From Deltaproteobacteria bacterium (GTDB taxonomy: Bacteria; Desulfobacterota; Desulfobacteria; Desulfobacterales; SURF-7), in assembly GCA_019307665.1 (NCBI GenBank), contig JAFDJC010000010.1, forward strand, positions 1 through 20,526: a DNA stretch of 20,526 bases, in the 5' to 3' direction. Below, in pieces: positions 14,452 to 20,526 of the stretch (position 1 is its first letter; each line of letters opens with the position of its first letter). Under the pieces are notes generated by a model. The model was not told the origin of the DNA and made no database searches. It was given only the letters and a program-made list of their open reading frames with translations. The position numbers and the translations under genes are program-made.

Positions 14452-14940
14452 TTATTTTGATTCTCTTAACAACGCTATATTCCCGGTCCTTGCTATTTCC
14501 ATGATTCCTATTGGTTTTAGTAAAACCTGAATTGCTTTCAGTTTTTCTTCATTGCCTGTTACCTCTATTGTATAATGCTCTGTACTCACATCGACAATTT
14601 TAGCCCTGAAGATATCTGCAATTCTAAGAATTTCCGCTCTGTTGCCCGGTTTGGCACTGACCTTTATAAGGATCAATTCCCGCCTGACGCAGTCAGTGTC
14701 TGAAAGATCGTGAACCTTGATAACATTGATCAGTTTAAAGAGCTGTTTTTTGATCTGTTCGATAATTTGTGAGTCACCGGTGGTAACCATTGTGATTCTA
14801 GATATTAAAGGGTCGGCTGTCTCGGCAACACATAGACTTTCAATGTTATAGCCCCTGCCGCTGAACAGTCCGGCAATTCTTGATAAAACTCCGGGCTGAT
14901 TGTCAACAAGAATAGAAAAAATGTGTTTTTTTTCAGTCAT
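14452..14940 (-). CDS. ilvN: Acetolactate synthase small (regulatory) subunit
   Basis: A 162-aa regulatory subunit of acetohydroxyacid synthase. It activates the catalytic subunit and confers valine feedback inhibition. The N-terminal ACT domain is at about residues 4-78 (FSILVDNQPGVLSRIAGLFSGRGYNIESL). A C-terminal domain at about 85-160 has the family's RELILIKV and RADI/IVDVS-like segments. The length is typical of IlvN/IlvH. It lies 19 nt downstream of ilvB, with GGGGA before ATG. Its position directly after ilvB is standard, and the product acts with IlvB in one complex in the cytoplasm. The symbol ilvH is equally used for such proteins. Confidence 0.94.
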   Translation of the reverse strand: MTEKKHIFSILVDNQPGVLSRIAGLFSGRGYNIESLCVAETADPLISRITMVTTGDSQIIEQIKKQLFKLINVIKVHDLSDTDCVRRELILIKVSAKPGNRAEILRIADIFRAKIVDVSTEHYTIEVTGNEEKLKAIQVLLKPIGIMEIARTGNIALLRESK

Positions 14941-14959
14941 CGGTAATCCCCTTTATTCA

Positions 14960-16645
14960 TTAAACCAGCAGCATTTTTGTAATAGGAGCACCTGCAGGAA
15001 CCATGGGATAGACGCTCTCTTCTTTTTCAACAAGAAATTCCATAATAACTGTCTTGGGACTGGCGAGACCTTTGGAAAGAATCGGTTCAACTTCGTCCGG
15101 TTTTATTGCTCGTAACCCTTCAGCACCATATGCTTCAGCCAGTTTGACAAAATCAGGCGCATGTTCCATGTTTGTCCATGAGTACCTTTTTTCGTAAAAA
15201 AGTTCCTGCCATTGCCTTACCATTCCAAGATAATTATTATTGAGAATAACAATTTTTACAGGAAGTGAAAACTGCACGGCAGTTGCCATTTCCTGGATAT
15301 TCATCTGAATGCTGCCGTCTCCCGCAATATCAACAACCGTTTTATCCGGGCATGCGACCTGTGCCCCGATCGCTGCCGGAAGTCCAAACCCCATACATCC
15401 GAGTCCGCCCGAGGTTATAAAGCGGCCGGGTTTATTAAAATGATAATACTGCGCGGCCCACATCTGGTTTTGACCGACTTCGGTTGTTATTATCGCTTCG
15501 CCTTTTGTGAGCTCATAAAGTTTATCAATGACATATTGGGGTTTGATAATGTCACCTTGTTTGTAGGCTAGCGGTGTCGTTTTTTTCCACTGGTCTATCT
15601 GGTCAAGCCAGGCTTCTCTGTTTTTAGTCAAATCGTTCGGATCTTCCTTGTCAATCAGCCGGTTTAGATGTTCAAGCGTTTTTCTGCAGTCACCCACAAT
15701 CGGCACCGAGACCGGTATGTTCTTGTGGATGGAAGTCGGATCAATGTCTATTTGGACAATTTCCGCATTTTGGGCAAATTCATCCAGCTTACCTGTGACA
15801 CGGTCGTCAAACCTAACGCCCACAGCTATCAACAGATCCGCTTCGCTGATGGACATGTTTGCCCGGTAAGTACCATGCATTCCAAGCATTCCAAGCCATA
15901 GAGGGTCTGTGCCCGGAAAACCGCCCAGGCCCATTAATGATCCTGATACAGGGATTTTGGCTTTACGCGCAAGATCCGTTAAAGCAGGTGAAGCTTTTGA
16001 CAGAATAACGCCGCCACCTGCAAATATCACAGGTTTTTGAGCTTTTTTAAGAAGTTTAACTATTTTTTGTATCTGTTTGACATTAGGATCATATGTAGGA
16101 TTATAAGATCTCAGCTTGACTTCTTTGGGTACATTGTATCCTGTTTTTTCTTTTGTAATATCTTTTGGAATATCAATAAGTACCGGTCCGGGACGGCCTG
16201 ATTTTGCAATATAAAATGCCTCTTTGACAATGGATGCGAGCTGTTTGACATCTTTTACAAGATAGTTGTGCTTTGTACAGGGCCTGGTAATTCCTACGAT
16301 ATCGACTTCCTGAAATGCATCGTTTCCTATGAGCGGTGTCGGAACTTGTCCTGTGATAACGACCAGGGGAATCGAATCAGAATATGCGGAAGCTATTCCG
16401 GTGACGGTATTGGTTGCTCCGGGTCCCGATGTAACAAGACATACACCAACCTTGCCGCTTGCTCTGGCGTAACCGTCTGCAGCATGTACGGCACCCTGCT
16501 CATGGCGTACAAGGATATGGTTAAAATTCGAACGTGCCAGCTCATCATACAGATCTATTACAGCACCTCCCGGATACCCAAAGATAGTATCAACACCTTC
16601 TTCTTTGAGAACTTTAAAAATAATTTCCGCGCCTGTGAATTTCAT
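14960..16645 (-). CDS. ilvB: Acetolactate synthase large (catalytic) subunit
   Basis: A ThDP- and FAD-dependent enzyme making acetolactate from two pyruvates, or acetohydroxybutyrate from pyruvate and 2-ketobutyrate (here supplied by the citramalate route). The protein is 561 aa. The N-terminal Pyr domain has the ThDP-activating glutamate E49 in VRHEQGAVHAADGYAR. The central FAD domain is about 190-330 (IFAGGGV, VGVRFDDRVTGKLDEF). The C-terminal PP domain has the GDG...NN motif (G442-D443-G444 to N469-N470) and LGMVRQWQELFY. AAGGAAGG precedes ATG. It follows ilvD after 185 nt containing hairpins, the only large gap in the operon, so partial independent control is possible. Confidence 0.95.
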   Translation of the reverse strand: MKFTGAEIIFKVLKEEGVDTIFGYPGGAVIDLYDELARSNFNHILVRHEQGAVHAADGYARASGKVGVCLVTSGPGATNTVTGIASAYSDSIPLVVITGQVPTPLIGNDAFQEVDIVGITRPCTKHNYLVKDVKQLASIVKEAFYIAKSGRPGPVLIDIPKDITKEKTGYNVPKEVKLRSYNPTYDPNVKQIQKIVKLLKKAQKPVIFAGGGVILSKASPALTDLARKAKIPVSGSLMGLGGFPGTDPLWLGMLGMHGTYRANMSISEADLLIAVGVRFDDRVTGKLDEFAQNAEIVQIDIDPTSIHKNIPVSVPIVGDCRKTLEHLNRLIDKEDPNDLTKNREAWLDQIDQWKKTTPLAYKQGDIIKPQYVIDKLYELTKGEAIITTEVGQNQMWAAQYYHFNKPGRFITSGGLGCMGFGLPAAIGAQVACPDKTVVDIAGDGSIQMNIQEMATAVQFSLPVKIVILNNNYLGMVRQWQELFYEKRYSWTNMEHAPDFVKLAEAYGAEGLRAIKPDEVEPILSKGLASPKTVIMEFLVEKEESVYPMVPAGAPITKMLLV

Positions 16646-16830
16646 TCAAAGCCTTCCTTATTGGTCATTTTTATATTCAGGGGTGGCCCAGACAACTTGT
16701 TGTCTGGGTGCGCAGCACAAGAAGTACATTTCGATAAAGACTGTATTTTGTATGGGCAATATCACGGTAAAACCTTCTTGTCCTTCGGACACCGGCAACC
16801 AGTTGCCGGTGCTACCCTTTATTTTGAATA
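16646..16830 (-). other. ilvD-ilvB intergenic spacer with two strong hairpins
   Basis: The 185-nt gap contains two near-perfect palindromes: cccagacaa / ttgtctggg (16687-16695 / 16700-16708, 4-nt loop) and caccggcaac / gttgccggtg (16790-16799 / 16802-16811). A small gtcc-ttc-ggac stem is at 16780-16790. Neither major hairpin has a T-run in the direction of transcription, so they are not obvious terminators. They could be RNA-processing or stability elements, or REP-like repeats. The other operon spacers are 8 to 33 nt, so this segment looks inserted. Confidence 0.6.
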
Positions 16831-18531
16831 TTAGTCATTGTTTAGTATTTCAAATTTTTCTCTTAATATTGCTCCCTGATCCGCTGATGAAACCATGTTC
16901 GCATATCTTGCCATATAGCCTTTGGTAATTTTAATTTCAGGAGCTTTCCATTTAGCCATTCTTTTTTCAATCTCATCATCATCAAGTTTCAGCGCGATCT
17001 TTTTTTGCGGAATATCTATTTCTATAAGATCACCATCTTGTATCACCGCAATCGGTCCTTTTTGCATGGCTTCGGGGGAAATATGGCCTATGGCTGCTCC
17101 GCGCGTGCCGCCTGAAAAACGCCCATCGGTTATCAATGCAACATCGGCATCAAGCTTCATCCCTGCAATAGATGAAGTGGGCGTCAGCATTTCACGCATT
17201 CCAGGTCCCCCCCTGGGGCCTTCATATCGAATGACAACAACATCGCCTTTTTGGATCCGGTTATTCAGAATAGCAGATGTGGCATCCTCTTCAGAGTCAA
17301 AAACTCTTGCCGGTCCCTCATGATGCATCATTTCGTCACACACGGCAGACTGTTTCACAACGCATCCGTCGGGCGCTAGATTTCCAAAAAGAATTGCCAG
17401 GCCGCCTTTTGAATGATAAGGATTTTTTATATTACGGATCACCTCATTGTTAAGCGTTCGGATGCCTTGAATATTCTCTTTAACAGTTTTTCCCGTGACG
17501 GTTATGCTGTCAGTGTTCAAAAGATCGGCGTCGGCCAGTTCTTTCATAACGGCGCTTATTCCGCCTGCTCTGTCCAGATCTTCTATATGATGGGAACCTC
17601 CGGGGCTAAGCGAGCAGAGGTGAGGTGTTTTATCGCTAATTCGGTTTATCATATCCAGGTTGATTTTGATGTCAGCCTCATTTGCTATTGCCGGAAGATG
17701 AAGTACAGTGTTGGTTGAGCATCCTAGTGCCATATCAACAGTCAAGGCATTTTCAAAAGCCTTTTCGGTCATGATTTTATCAGGAGTTATATTTTTTTCC
17801 AAAAGGGTCATTATCTGTATTCCTGCCTGTTTTGCAAGTCGAATTCGAGAAGACATTACAGCAGGAATGGTGCCGTTTCCCGGAAGACCCATTCCGATAA
17901 CTTCCGTTAGGCAGTTCATGGAATTTGCAGTAAACATCCCCGCACAGGACCCGCAAGTCGGGCATGCCGCATTTTCAATTATCAAAAGCTCCTTTTCAGA
18001 CATTTGACCGGAAGAGACGGAGCCGACAGATTCGAATACTGACACGAGGTCGAGTTTTTTTGATGCATCCTCAGGGTGCCTTCCGGCAAGCATCGGGCCG
18101 CCGCAGATAAATATTGAAGGAAGATTTAGCCGCGCAGCTGCCATGAGCATTCCAGGTATAATTTTATCGCAGTTTGGAACCATTACCATAGCATCAAATG
18201 CATGCGCAATAGCCATGACTTCAACTGAGTCCGCAATAAGCTCTCGACTGCCTAATGAATATTTCATGCCGATGTGGTTCATGGCTATTCCGTCGCAAAT
18301 TCCTATAGTGCTAAATTCTACAGGTGTTCCCCCAGCCATGTATATTCCTGCCTTGACTGCCTCTACGATGTTATTGAGGTTGACATGACCTGGGATTATT
18401 GTATTTGCTGAGTTTGCAATACCGATTAAAGGTCTTTGAATTTCATCGTCTGTATATCCAATGGACTTTAACAGAGAGCGGTGCGGCGCTCTTTCAATGC
18501 CTTTTTTTATTGCATCACTTTTCATCGACAT
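16831..18531 (-). CDS. ilvD: Dihydroxy-acid dehydratase
   Basis: Fe-S dehydratase that converts the dihydroxy acids from IlvC to 2-keto acids for valine, leucine and isoleucine. The protein is 566 aa. Cluster cysteines are C121 (VPNCDK) and C193 within CPTCGSCAGMF, followed by TANSMNC. The position where plant-type [2Fe-2S] enzymes have a third cysteine reads IIPGHVNL, so a [4Fe-4S] type is likely (inference). The C-terminal part contains GPRGGPGMREML and TDGRFSGGTRG, both family signatures. AAGGAG lies directly before ATG, abutting the U-tract of the attenuator terminator. It is the first structural gene of the operon and so the one directly controlled by the leader. Met-3 is an alternative start. 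Confidence 0.95.
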   Translation of the reverse strand: MSMKSDAIKKGIERAPHRSLLKSIGYTDDEIQRPLIGIANSANTIIPGHVNLNNIVEAVKAGIYMAGGTPVEFSTIGICDGIAMNHIGMKYSLGSRELIADSVEVMAIAHAFDAMVMVPNCDKIIPGMLMAAARLNLPSIFICGGPMLAGRHPEDASKKLDLVSVFESVGSVSSGQMSEKELLIIENAACPTCGSCAGMFTANSMNCLTEVIGMGLPGNGTIPAVMSSRIRLAKQAGIQIMTLLEKNITPDKIMTEKAFENALTVDMALGCSTNTVLHLPAIANEADIKINLDMINRISDKTPHLCSLSPGGSHHIEDLDRAGGISAVMKELADADLLNTDSITVTGKTVKENIQGIRTLNNEVIRNIKNPYHSKGGLAILFGNLAPDGCVVKQSAVCDEMMHHEGPARVFDSEEDATSAILNNRIQKGDVVVIRYEGPRGGPGMREMLTPTSSIAGMKLDADVALITDGRFSGGTRGAAIGHISPEAMQKGPIAVIQDGDLIEIDIPQKKIALKLDDDEIEKRMAKWKAPEIKITKGYMARYANMVSSADQGAILREKFEILNND

Positions 18532-18534
18532 CTG

Positions 18535-18540
18535 CTCCTT
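18535..18540 (-). promoter_or_regulatory. ilvD ribosome binding site adjoining the terminator U-tract
   Basis: AAGGAG on the minus strand begins right after ten U residues of the upstream terminator. The attenuator therefore ends just short of the ribosome binding site, and terminated RNAs would lack it. Confidence 0.8.
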
Positions 18541-18586
18541 AAAAAAAAAACCGTTATCAACGACTTTGGGCTGATAACGGTTTTTT
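18541..18586 (-). terminator. Attenuator terminator upstream of ilvD
   Basis: On the minus strand AAAAAACCGTTATCA, a 12-nt loop and TGATAACGGTTTTTT form a 15-bp perfect stem (10 bp without the A-U pairs), followed by more T to make a run of ten. It is a textbook intrinsic terminator, placed between the leader peptide and the ilvD start, so it must be read through to express the operon. On the plus strand it would form a similar hairpin but with only six T, and purB starts downstream. Confidence 0.9.
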
Positions 18587-18623
18587 GTGATTTGAATTAT
18601 AAGACTCAGGCCATTATCATCCC
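18568..18623 (-). promoter_or_regulatory. Antiterminator pairing of the ilv leader
   Basis: RNA GGG-A-UGAUAAUGG (minus strand, 18623 to 18611) can pair with CCGUUAUCA-G-CCC (18580 to 18568). This gives 12 base pairs including one G-U, with one A-G mismatch. The second strand is the 5' arm and loop of the terminator, so the two structures exclude each other. The first strand includes the leader's UGA stop codon, so a ribosome finishing the leader would cover it and let the terminator form. Confidence 0.75.
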
Positions 18624-18703
18624 ATATCCTCGAGGTGTAGGACTATACCCACCACGAGGTCAATAATTACAGAAAGATTATTGACTGAGATAAAAAGCTT
18701 CAT
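18617..18703 (-). CDS. ilvL: ilv operon leader peptide (28 aa, rich in Ile/Leu/Val)
   Basis: A short reading frame of 28 codons plus UGA in the ilvD leader, starting ATG at 18703. Fourteen of 28 residues are branched-chain: I5, V7, L3, L10, V12, I13, I14 and the dense block L16-V-V-G-I-V-L-H-L24. It includes an AUA (I20) and a CUA (L22) codon, usually rare. An AAAGGT sequence lies 11 nt upstream as a possible ribosome binding site. The codon content resembles that of the enteric ilvGMEDA and ilvB leaders, but the sequence itself is unrelated, so the call rests on composition, position and the flanking structures. Low charged Ile, Leu or Val tRNA would stall the ribosome here and free the antiterminator strand. 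All three amino acids are products of this operon. Confidence 0.85.
   Translation of the reverse strand: MKLFISVNNLSVIIDLVVGIVLHLEDMG
18628..18659 (-). promoter_or_regulatory. Pause hairpin (1:2) overlapping the leader control codons
   Basis: The arms (18650-18659 and 18628-18637; RNA CCUCGUGGUG with CACCUCGAGG) pair at nine of ten positions. The hairpin spans codons 15 to 25 of the leader, so a translating ribosome would open it. It corresponds to the 1:2 pause structure of known amino-acid attenuators. Confidence 0.7.
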
Positions 18704-18734
18704 AGAATTTAACGACCTTTTTAATTAAAAATCT

Positions 18735-18763
18735 TTCTTAACATTCATGAAAAATATTGTCAA
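18735..18763 (-). promoter_or_regulatory. Putative promoter of the ilv-leu operon
   Basis: On the minus strand a perfect TTGACA (18758-18763), a 17-nt spacer and TAAGAA (18735-18740) lie about 33 nt upstream of the leader ATG. The -10 is a weak match, so the exact hexamer is uncertain. The distance suits a short attenuator leader. Confidence 0.55.
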
Positions 18764-18772
18764 GCGTTATTT

Positions 18773-18778
18773 TATAAT
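18773..18778 (+). promoter_or_regulatory. Possible -10 element of purB
   Basis: A perfect TATAAT 50 nt upstream of the purB ATG. No convincing -35 sits at the right distance. It lies only 9 nt from the oppositely directed TTGACA of the ilv operon, so the two promoters would be face-to-back and could compete. Confidence 0.35.
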
Positions 18779-18830
18779 GTAAGTCCGTTGAGAAGGCACT
18801 AATTTTTTAATTGCGGGGCAAGGGGATACA

Positions 18831-20192
18831 ATGGCCGAAATAACAGCAATCTCAGTATTAGACGGAAGATACACGAATCTTACGAAACAGCTGGAAGATA
18901 TTTTTTCTGAATACGGTCTTATCAGAAGTAGAGTATTCGTTGAAATACAGTGGATGAAGTTTCTGGCAGGCGAATTGAAGCTTTTCGATTTGAACGAGGA
19001 GGACATCTCTAAAATCGATACCATTGCTGCTGATTTTAGTATTGAAGATGCAAAGGCCGTGAAAGACATTGAAAAAATTACAAACCACGATGTAAAGGCG
19101 GTTGAGTATTTCATAAAAGAGAAATTGTCTGCAATAGGGCTTAATTCGGCTAAAGAATGGGTTCATTTTTCATGTACATCCGAGGACATCAATAATTCTT
19201 CGTATGCCCTTATGCTAAAAAAGGGGAGGGAGGTTACAATAAATATCCTTTCAGAGCTTCTGGTGTGTATTGAAGACCTGGGAAAAAAATATAAATCCGT
19301 GCCGATGATGTCGAGAACACACGGTCAGCCGGCATCACCAACAACAGTCGGAAAAGAATTTATCAACTATGCATGGAGAGTCCGGGAGGAGATATTTCAT
19401 CTGGAAAATTCAACACTGTCTGCAAAGTTTAACGGTGCAACCGGAAACTATAATGCGCATAGTTTTGTACTTCCCGACATTGACTGGATAGAGGCTGGCA
19501 GAAAGTTTGTGTCAGACTATCTTGGATTGACGCCACTTATGTTTACAACCCAAATAAATCCTTATTCCTATATATCAACAATCCTTCATACAATGATTCG
19601 CATTTCTGCTATCATTATCGACTTTGACAAGGATATGTGGGGGTATATATCCATAGGTTACTTTAAGCAGAGACTGAAAGAGGGTGAAGTGGGATCATCT
19701 ACAATGCCGCATAAGGTAAACCCGATAGATTTTGAAAACAGCGAAGGAAACATGGGGATTGCTATTTCAATGATGGATCATCTTGCTGTCAAGCTATTAC
19801 AATCAAGATTCCAGAGAGATCTGTCTGACAGTACCGCGTTGCGAAATATAGGAGCGGTTTTCGGATATTTTATAATCGGTTTAAAAAATACTTTAAAAGG
19901 TCTTAAAAAAATAGATCTTAATAACAGTGCAATTGAACAGGATCTGTCAGACAATCCTGAGCTTTTGGCAGAACCGATACAGACAGCAATGCGGTTTTAT
20001 GGAGAAGAGAACCCATATGAACAATTAAAACAGCTTACGCGCGGTAAAAAGATTACAATCGAAGCTCTCAACAGCTTCATCGACAAACTTGAAAAAGTAC
20101 CCGAAGAATTTCGTAAAAAGATGAAAAATATAACTGTTGATCAATACACCGGACTTGCAGAAAAACTTGTAGACAAATATTTCACCAAATAG
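18831..20192 (+). CDS. purB: Adenylosuccinate lyase, E. coli-like long type
   Basis: Cleaves SAICAR to AICAR and adenylosuccinate to AMP in purine synthesis. The protein is 453 aa, close to E. coli PurB. It has the fumarase/aspartase superfamily fold: DGRY and FSEYGL near the N-terminus, TNHDVKAVEYF at about 84-94, H164 (SRTHGQPA), and the signature loop GSSTMPHKVNP at 288-298 with the catalytic serine (S289/S290). AEPIQTAMRFYG and LTRGKKI near the C-terminus match the E. coli type rather than the shorter Bacillus type. AAGGGGA precedes ATG. It is divergent from the ilv operon with no obvious shared function. Confidence 0.95.
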   Translation: MAEITAISVLDGRYTNLTKQLEDIFSEYGLIRSRVFVEIQWMKFLAGELKLFDLNEEDISKIDTIAADFSIEDAKAVKDIEKITNHDVKAVEYFIKEKLSAIGLNSAKEWVHFSCTSEDINNSSYALMLKKGREVTINILSELLVCIEDLGKKYKSVPMMSRTHGQPASPTTVGKEFINYAWRVREEIFHLENSTLSAKFNGATGNYNAHSFVLPDIDWIEAGRKFVSDYLGLTPLMFTTQINPYSYISTILHTMIRISAIIIDFDKDMWGYISIGYFKQRLKEGEVGSSTMPHKVNPIDFENSEGNMGIAISMMDHLAVKLLQSRFQRDLSDSTALRNIGAVFGYFIIGLKNTLKGLKKIDLNNSAIEQDLSDNPELLAEPIQTAMRFYGEENPYEQLKQLTRGKKITIEALNSFIDKLEKVPEEFRKKMKNITVDQYTGLAEKLVDKYFTK

Positions 20193-20526
20193 ATTTTCCT
20201 GCCGTGATAATAACGTGATTTGTTAAAATATTCTTGACAAGCCACTTGATAAATGTTCAATTGTTGAACGTTAAATTTCTTTAAAACTTTTCTTAAAAAA
20301 TTAATCTATATATAGTCCTGAAAATATATATATTTTAGACTATATTTCACGTAACCTACCGGGCGGAGCTACATGCTCCAGGTGATCACCAAGGCGTCAA
20401 TCTTAAAAACCTCAGGACATTCCCCAAAAACAAGGTTTAAATATTAGCAATGATAGTAGCGTCAAGAGCTGAATCGAATTGACAAGTGAAAAAGTCATTT
20501 TTCAATCAATTTCGGGGAAACTTTCA
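20193..20526. other. AT-rich intergenic region with palindromes, no assigned gene
   Basis: Seen here: a GTTCAA-TTG-TTGAAC inverted repeat soon after a TTGACA (possible promoter and operator near 20230-20270); a hairpin atatagtc / gactatat (20310-20317 / 20338-20345) enclosing the palindrome at 20321-20336; a ggagc-tacat-gctcc stem; and a perfect palindrome ggtgatcacc just after it. A 24-codon frame with GGAG before ATG runs from 20373 to 20447, but nothing else supports it. No purB terminator with a clear T-run was found. This may be the leader of a gene beyond the window. Confidence 0.4.

Noticed and set aside
16687..16811. Integron attC site or rho-independent terminators between ilvD and ilvB
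   Set aside because: No attC core motifs and no integrase; no T-run follows the hairpins in the transcription direction.
16268..16834. 188-aa plus-strand frame across the start of ilvB and the ilvD-ilvB gap
   Set aside because: Mostly antisense to ilvB, Cys/Ser/Tyr-rich shadow composition, and no recognisable domain.
18541..18763. T-box riboswitch as the explanation of the ilvD leader
   Set aside because: No T-box consensus sequence was found, and a translated, Ile/Leu/Val-rich leader with the mutually exclusive stems explains the region better.
20373..20447. 24-codon ORF with a GGAG upstream
   Set aside because: Too short and without a recognised motif or neighbouring control structure; noted only within the intergenic entry.

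Overview
The window looks like part of the chromosome of an AT-rich, anaerobic Gram-negative bacterium, most plausibly a sulfate-reducing deltaproteobacterium of the Desulfobacterales. That placement is inferred from a citramalate synthase in place of threonine deaminase, an acidic cofactor loop in IlvC, a probable [4Fe-4S]-type IlvD, lipoprotein and Sec signals, and many small palindromic elements. No marker gene such as rRNA proves it. All recognisable genes are housekeeping or envelope genes; there is no phage, CRISPR array, tRNA or rRNA.

Layout. 1-2000: a XerD-type recombinase and a TetR-family regulator, both on the minus strand. 1846-7506: a plus-strand run ugd-uxs-gmd-fcl-pyrD. The first four make UDP-glucuronate, UDP-xylose and GDP-L-fucose for surface polysaccharide; the fifth is a pyrimidine gene. 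7537-8286: a secreted TPR protein on the minus strand, convergent with pyrD. 8437-10280: a MITE-like element and an approximately 0.89 kb direct tandem duplication. Each copy carries a chalcone-isomerase-like secreted protein, and a leftover 3' tail of leuA is stranded between the copies. One paralogue has a lipoprotein signal and the other an ordinary cleavable signal. 10176-18531: a six-gene minus-strand operon, transcribed ilvD-ilvB-ilvN-ilvC-cimA-leuA, for isoleucine (via citramalate), valine and the first step of leucine. 18831-20192: a divergent purB. 20193-20526: an AT-rich, palindrome-rich intergenic stretch.

The most notable item is between ilvD and purB. The ilvD leader reads as a complete ribosome-mediated attenuator. 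It has a TTGACA promoter element and a 28-codon leader peptide in which 14 residues are Ile, Leu or Val. A pause hairpin overlaps the control codons, and an antiterminator strand starts around the leader stop codon and pairs with the terminator's 5' arm. A strong intrinsic terminator follows, and its U-tract abuts the ilvD ribosome binding site. It was not in the list of longer ORFs and was found by reading the minus strand.

Other points of interest are a KARI whose NADPH-phosphate loop is acidic (predicted NADH use) and which is of the fungal/Bacteroidetes type, a start-codon-containing 12-bp tandem repeat at the 5' end of cimA, an animal-like UDP-glucose dehydrogenase, and an Arg-to-Ile change in the cofactor loop of the GDP-fucose synthase.
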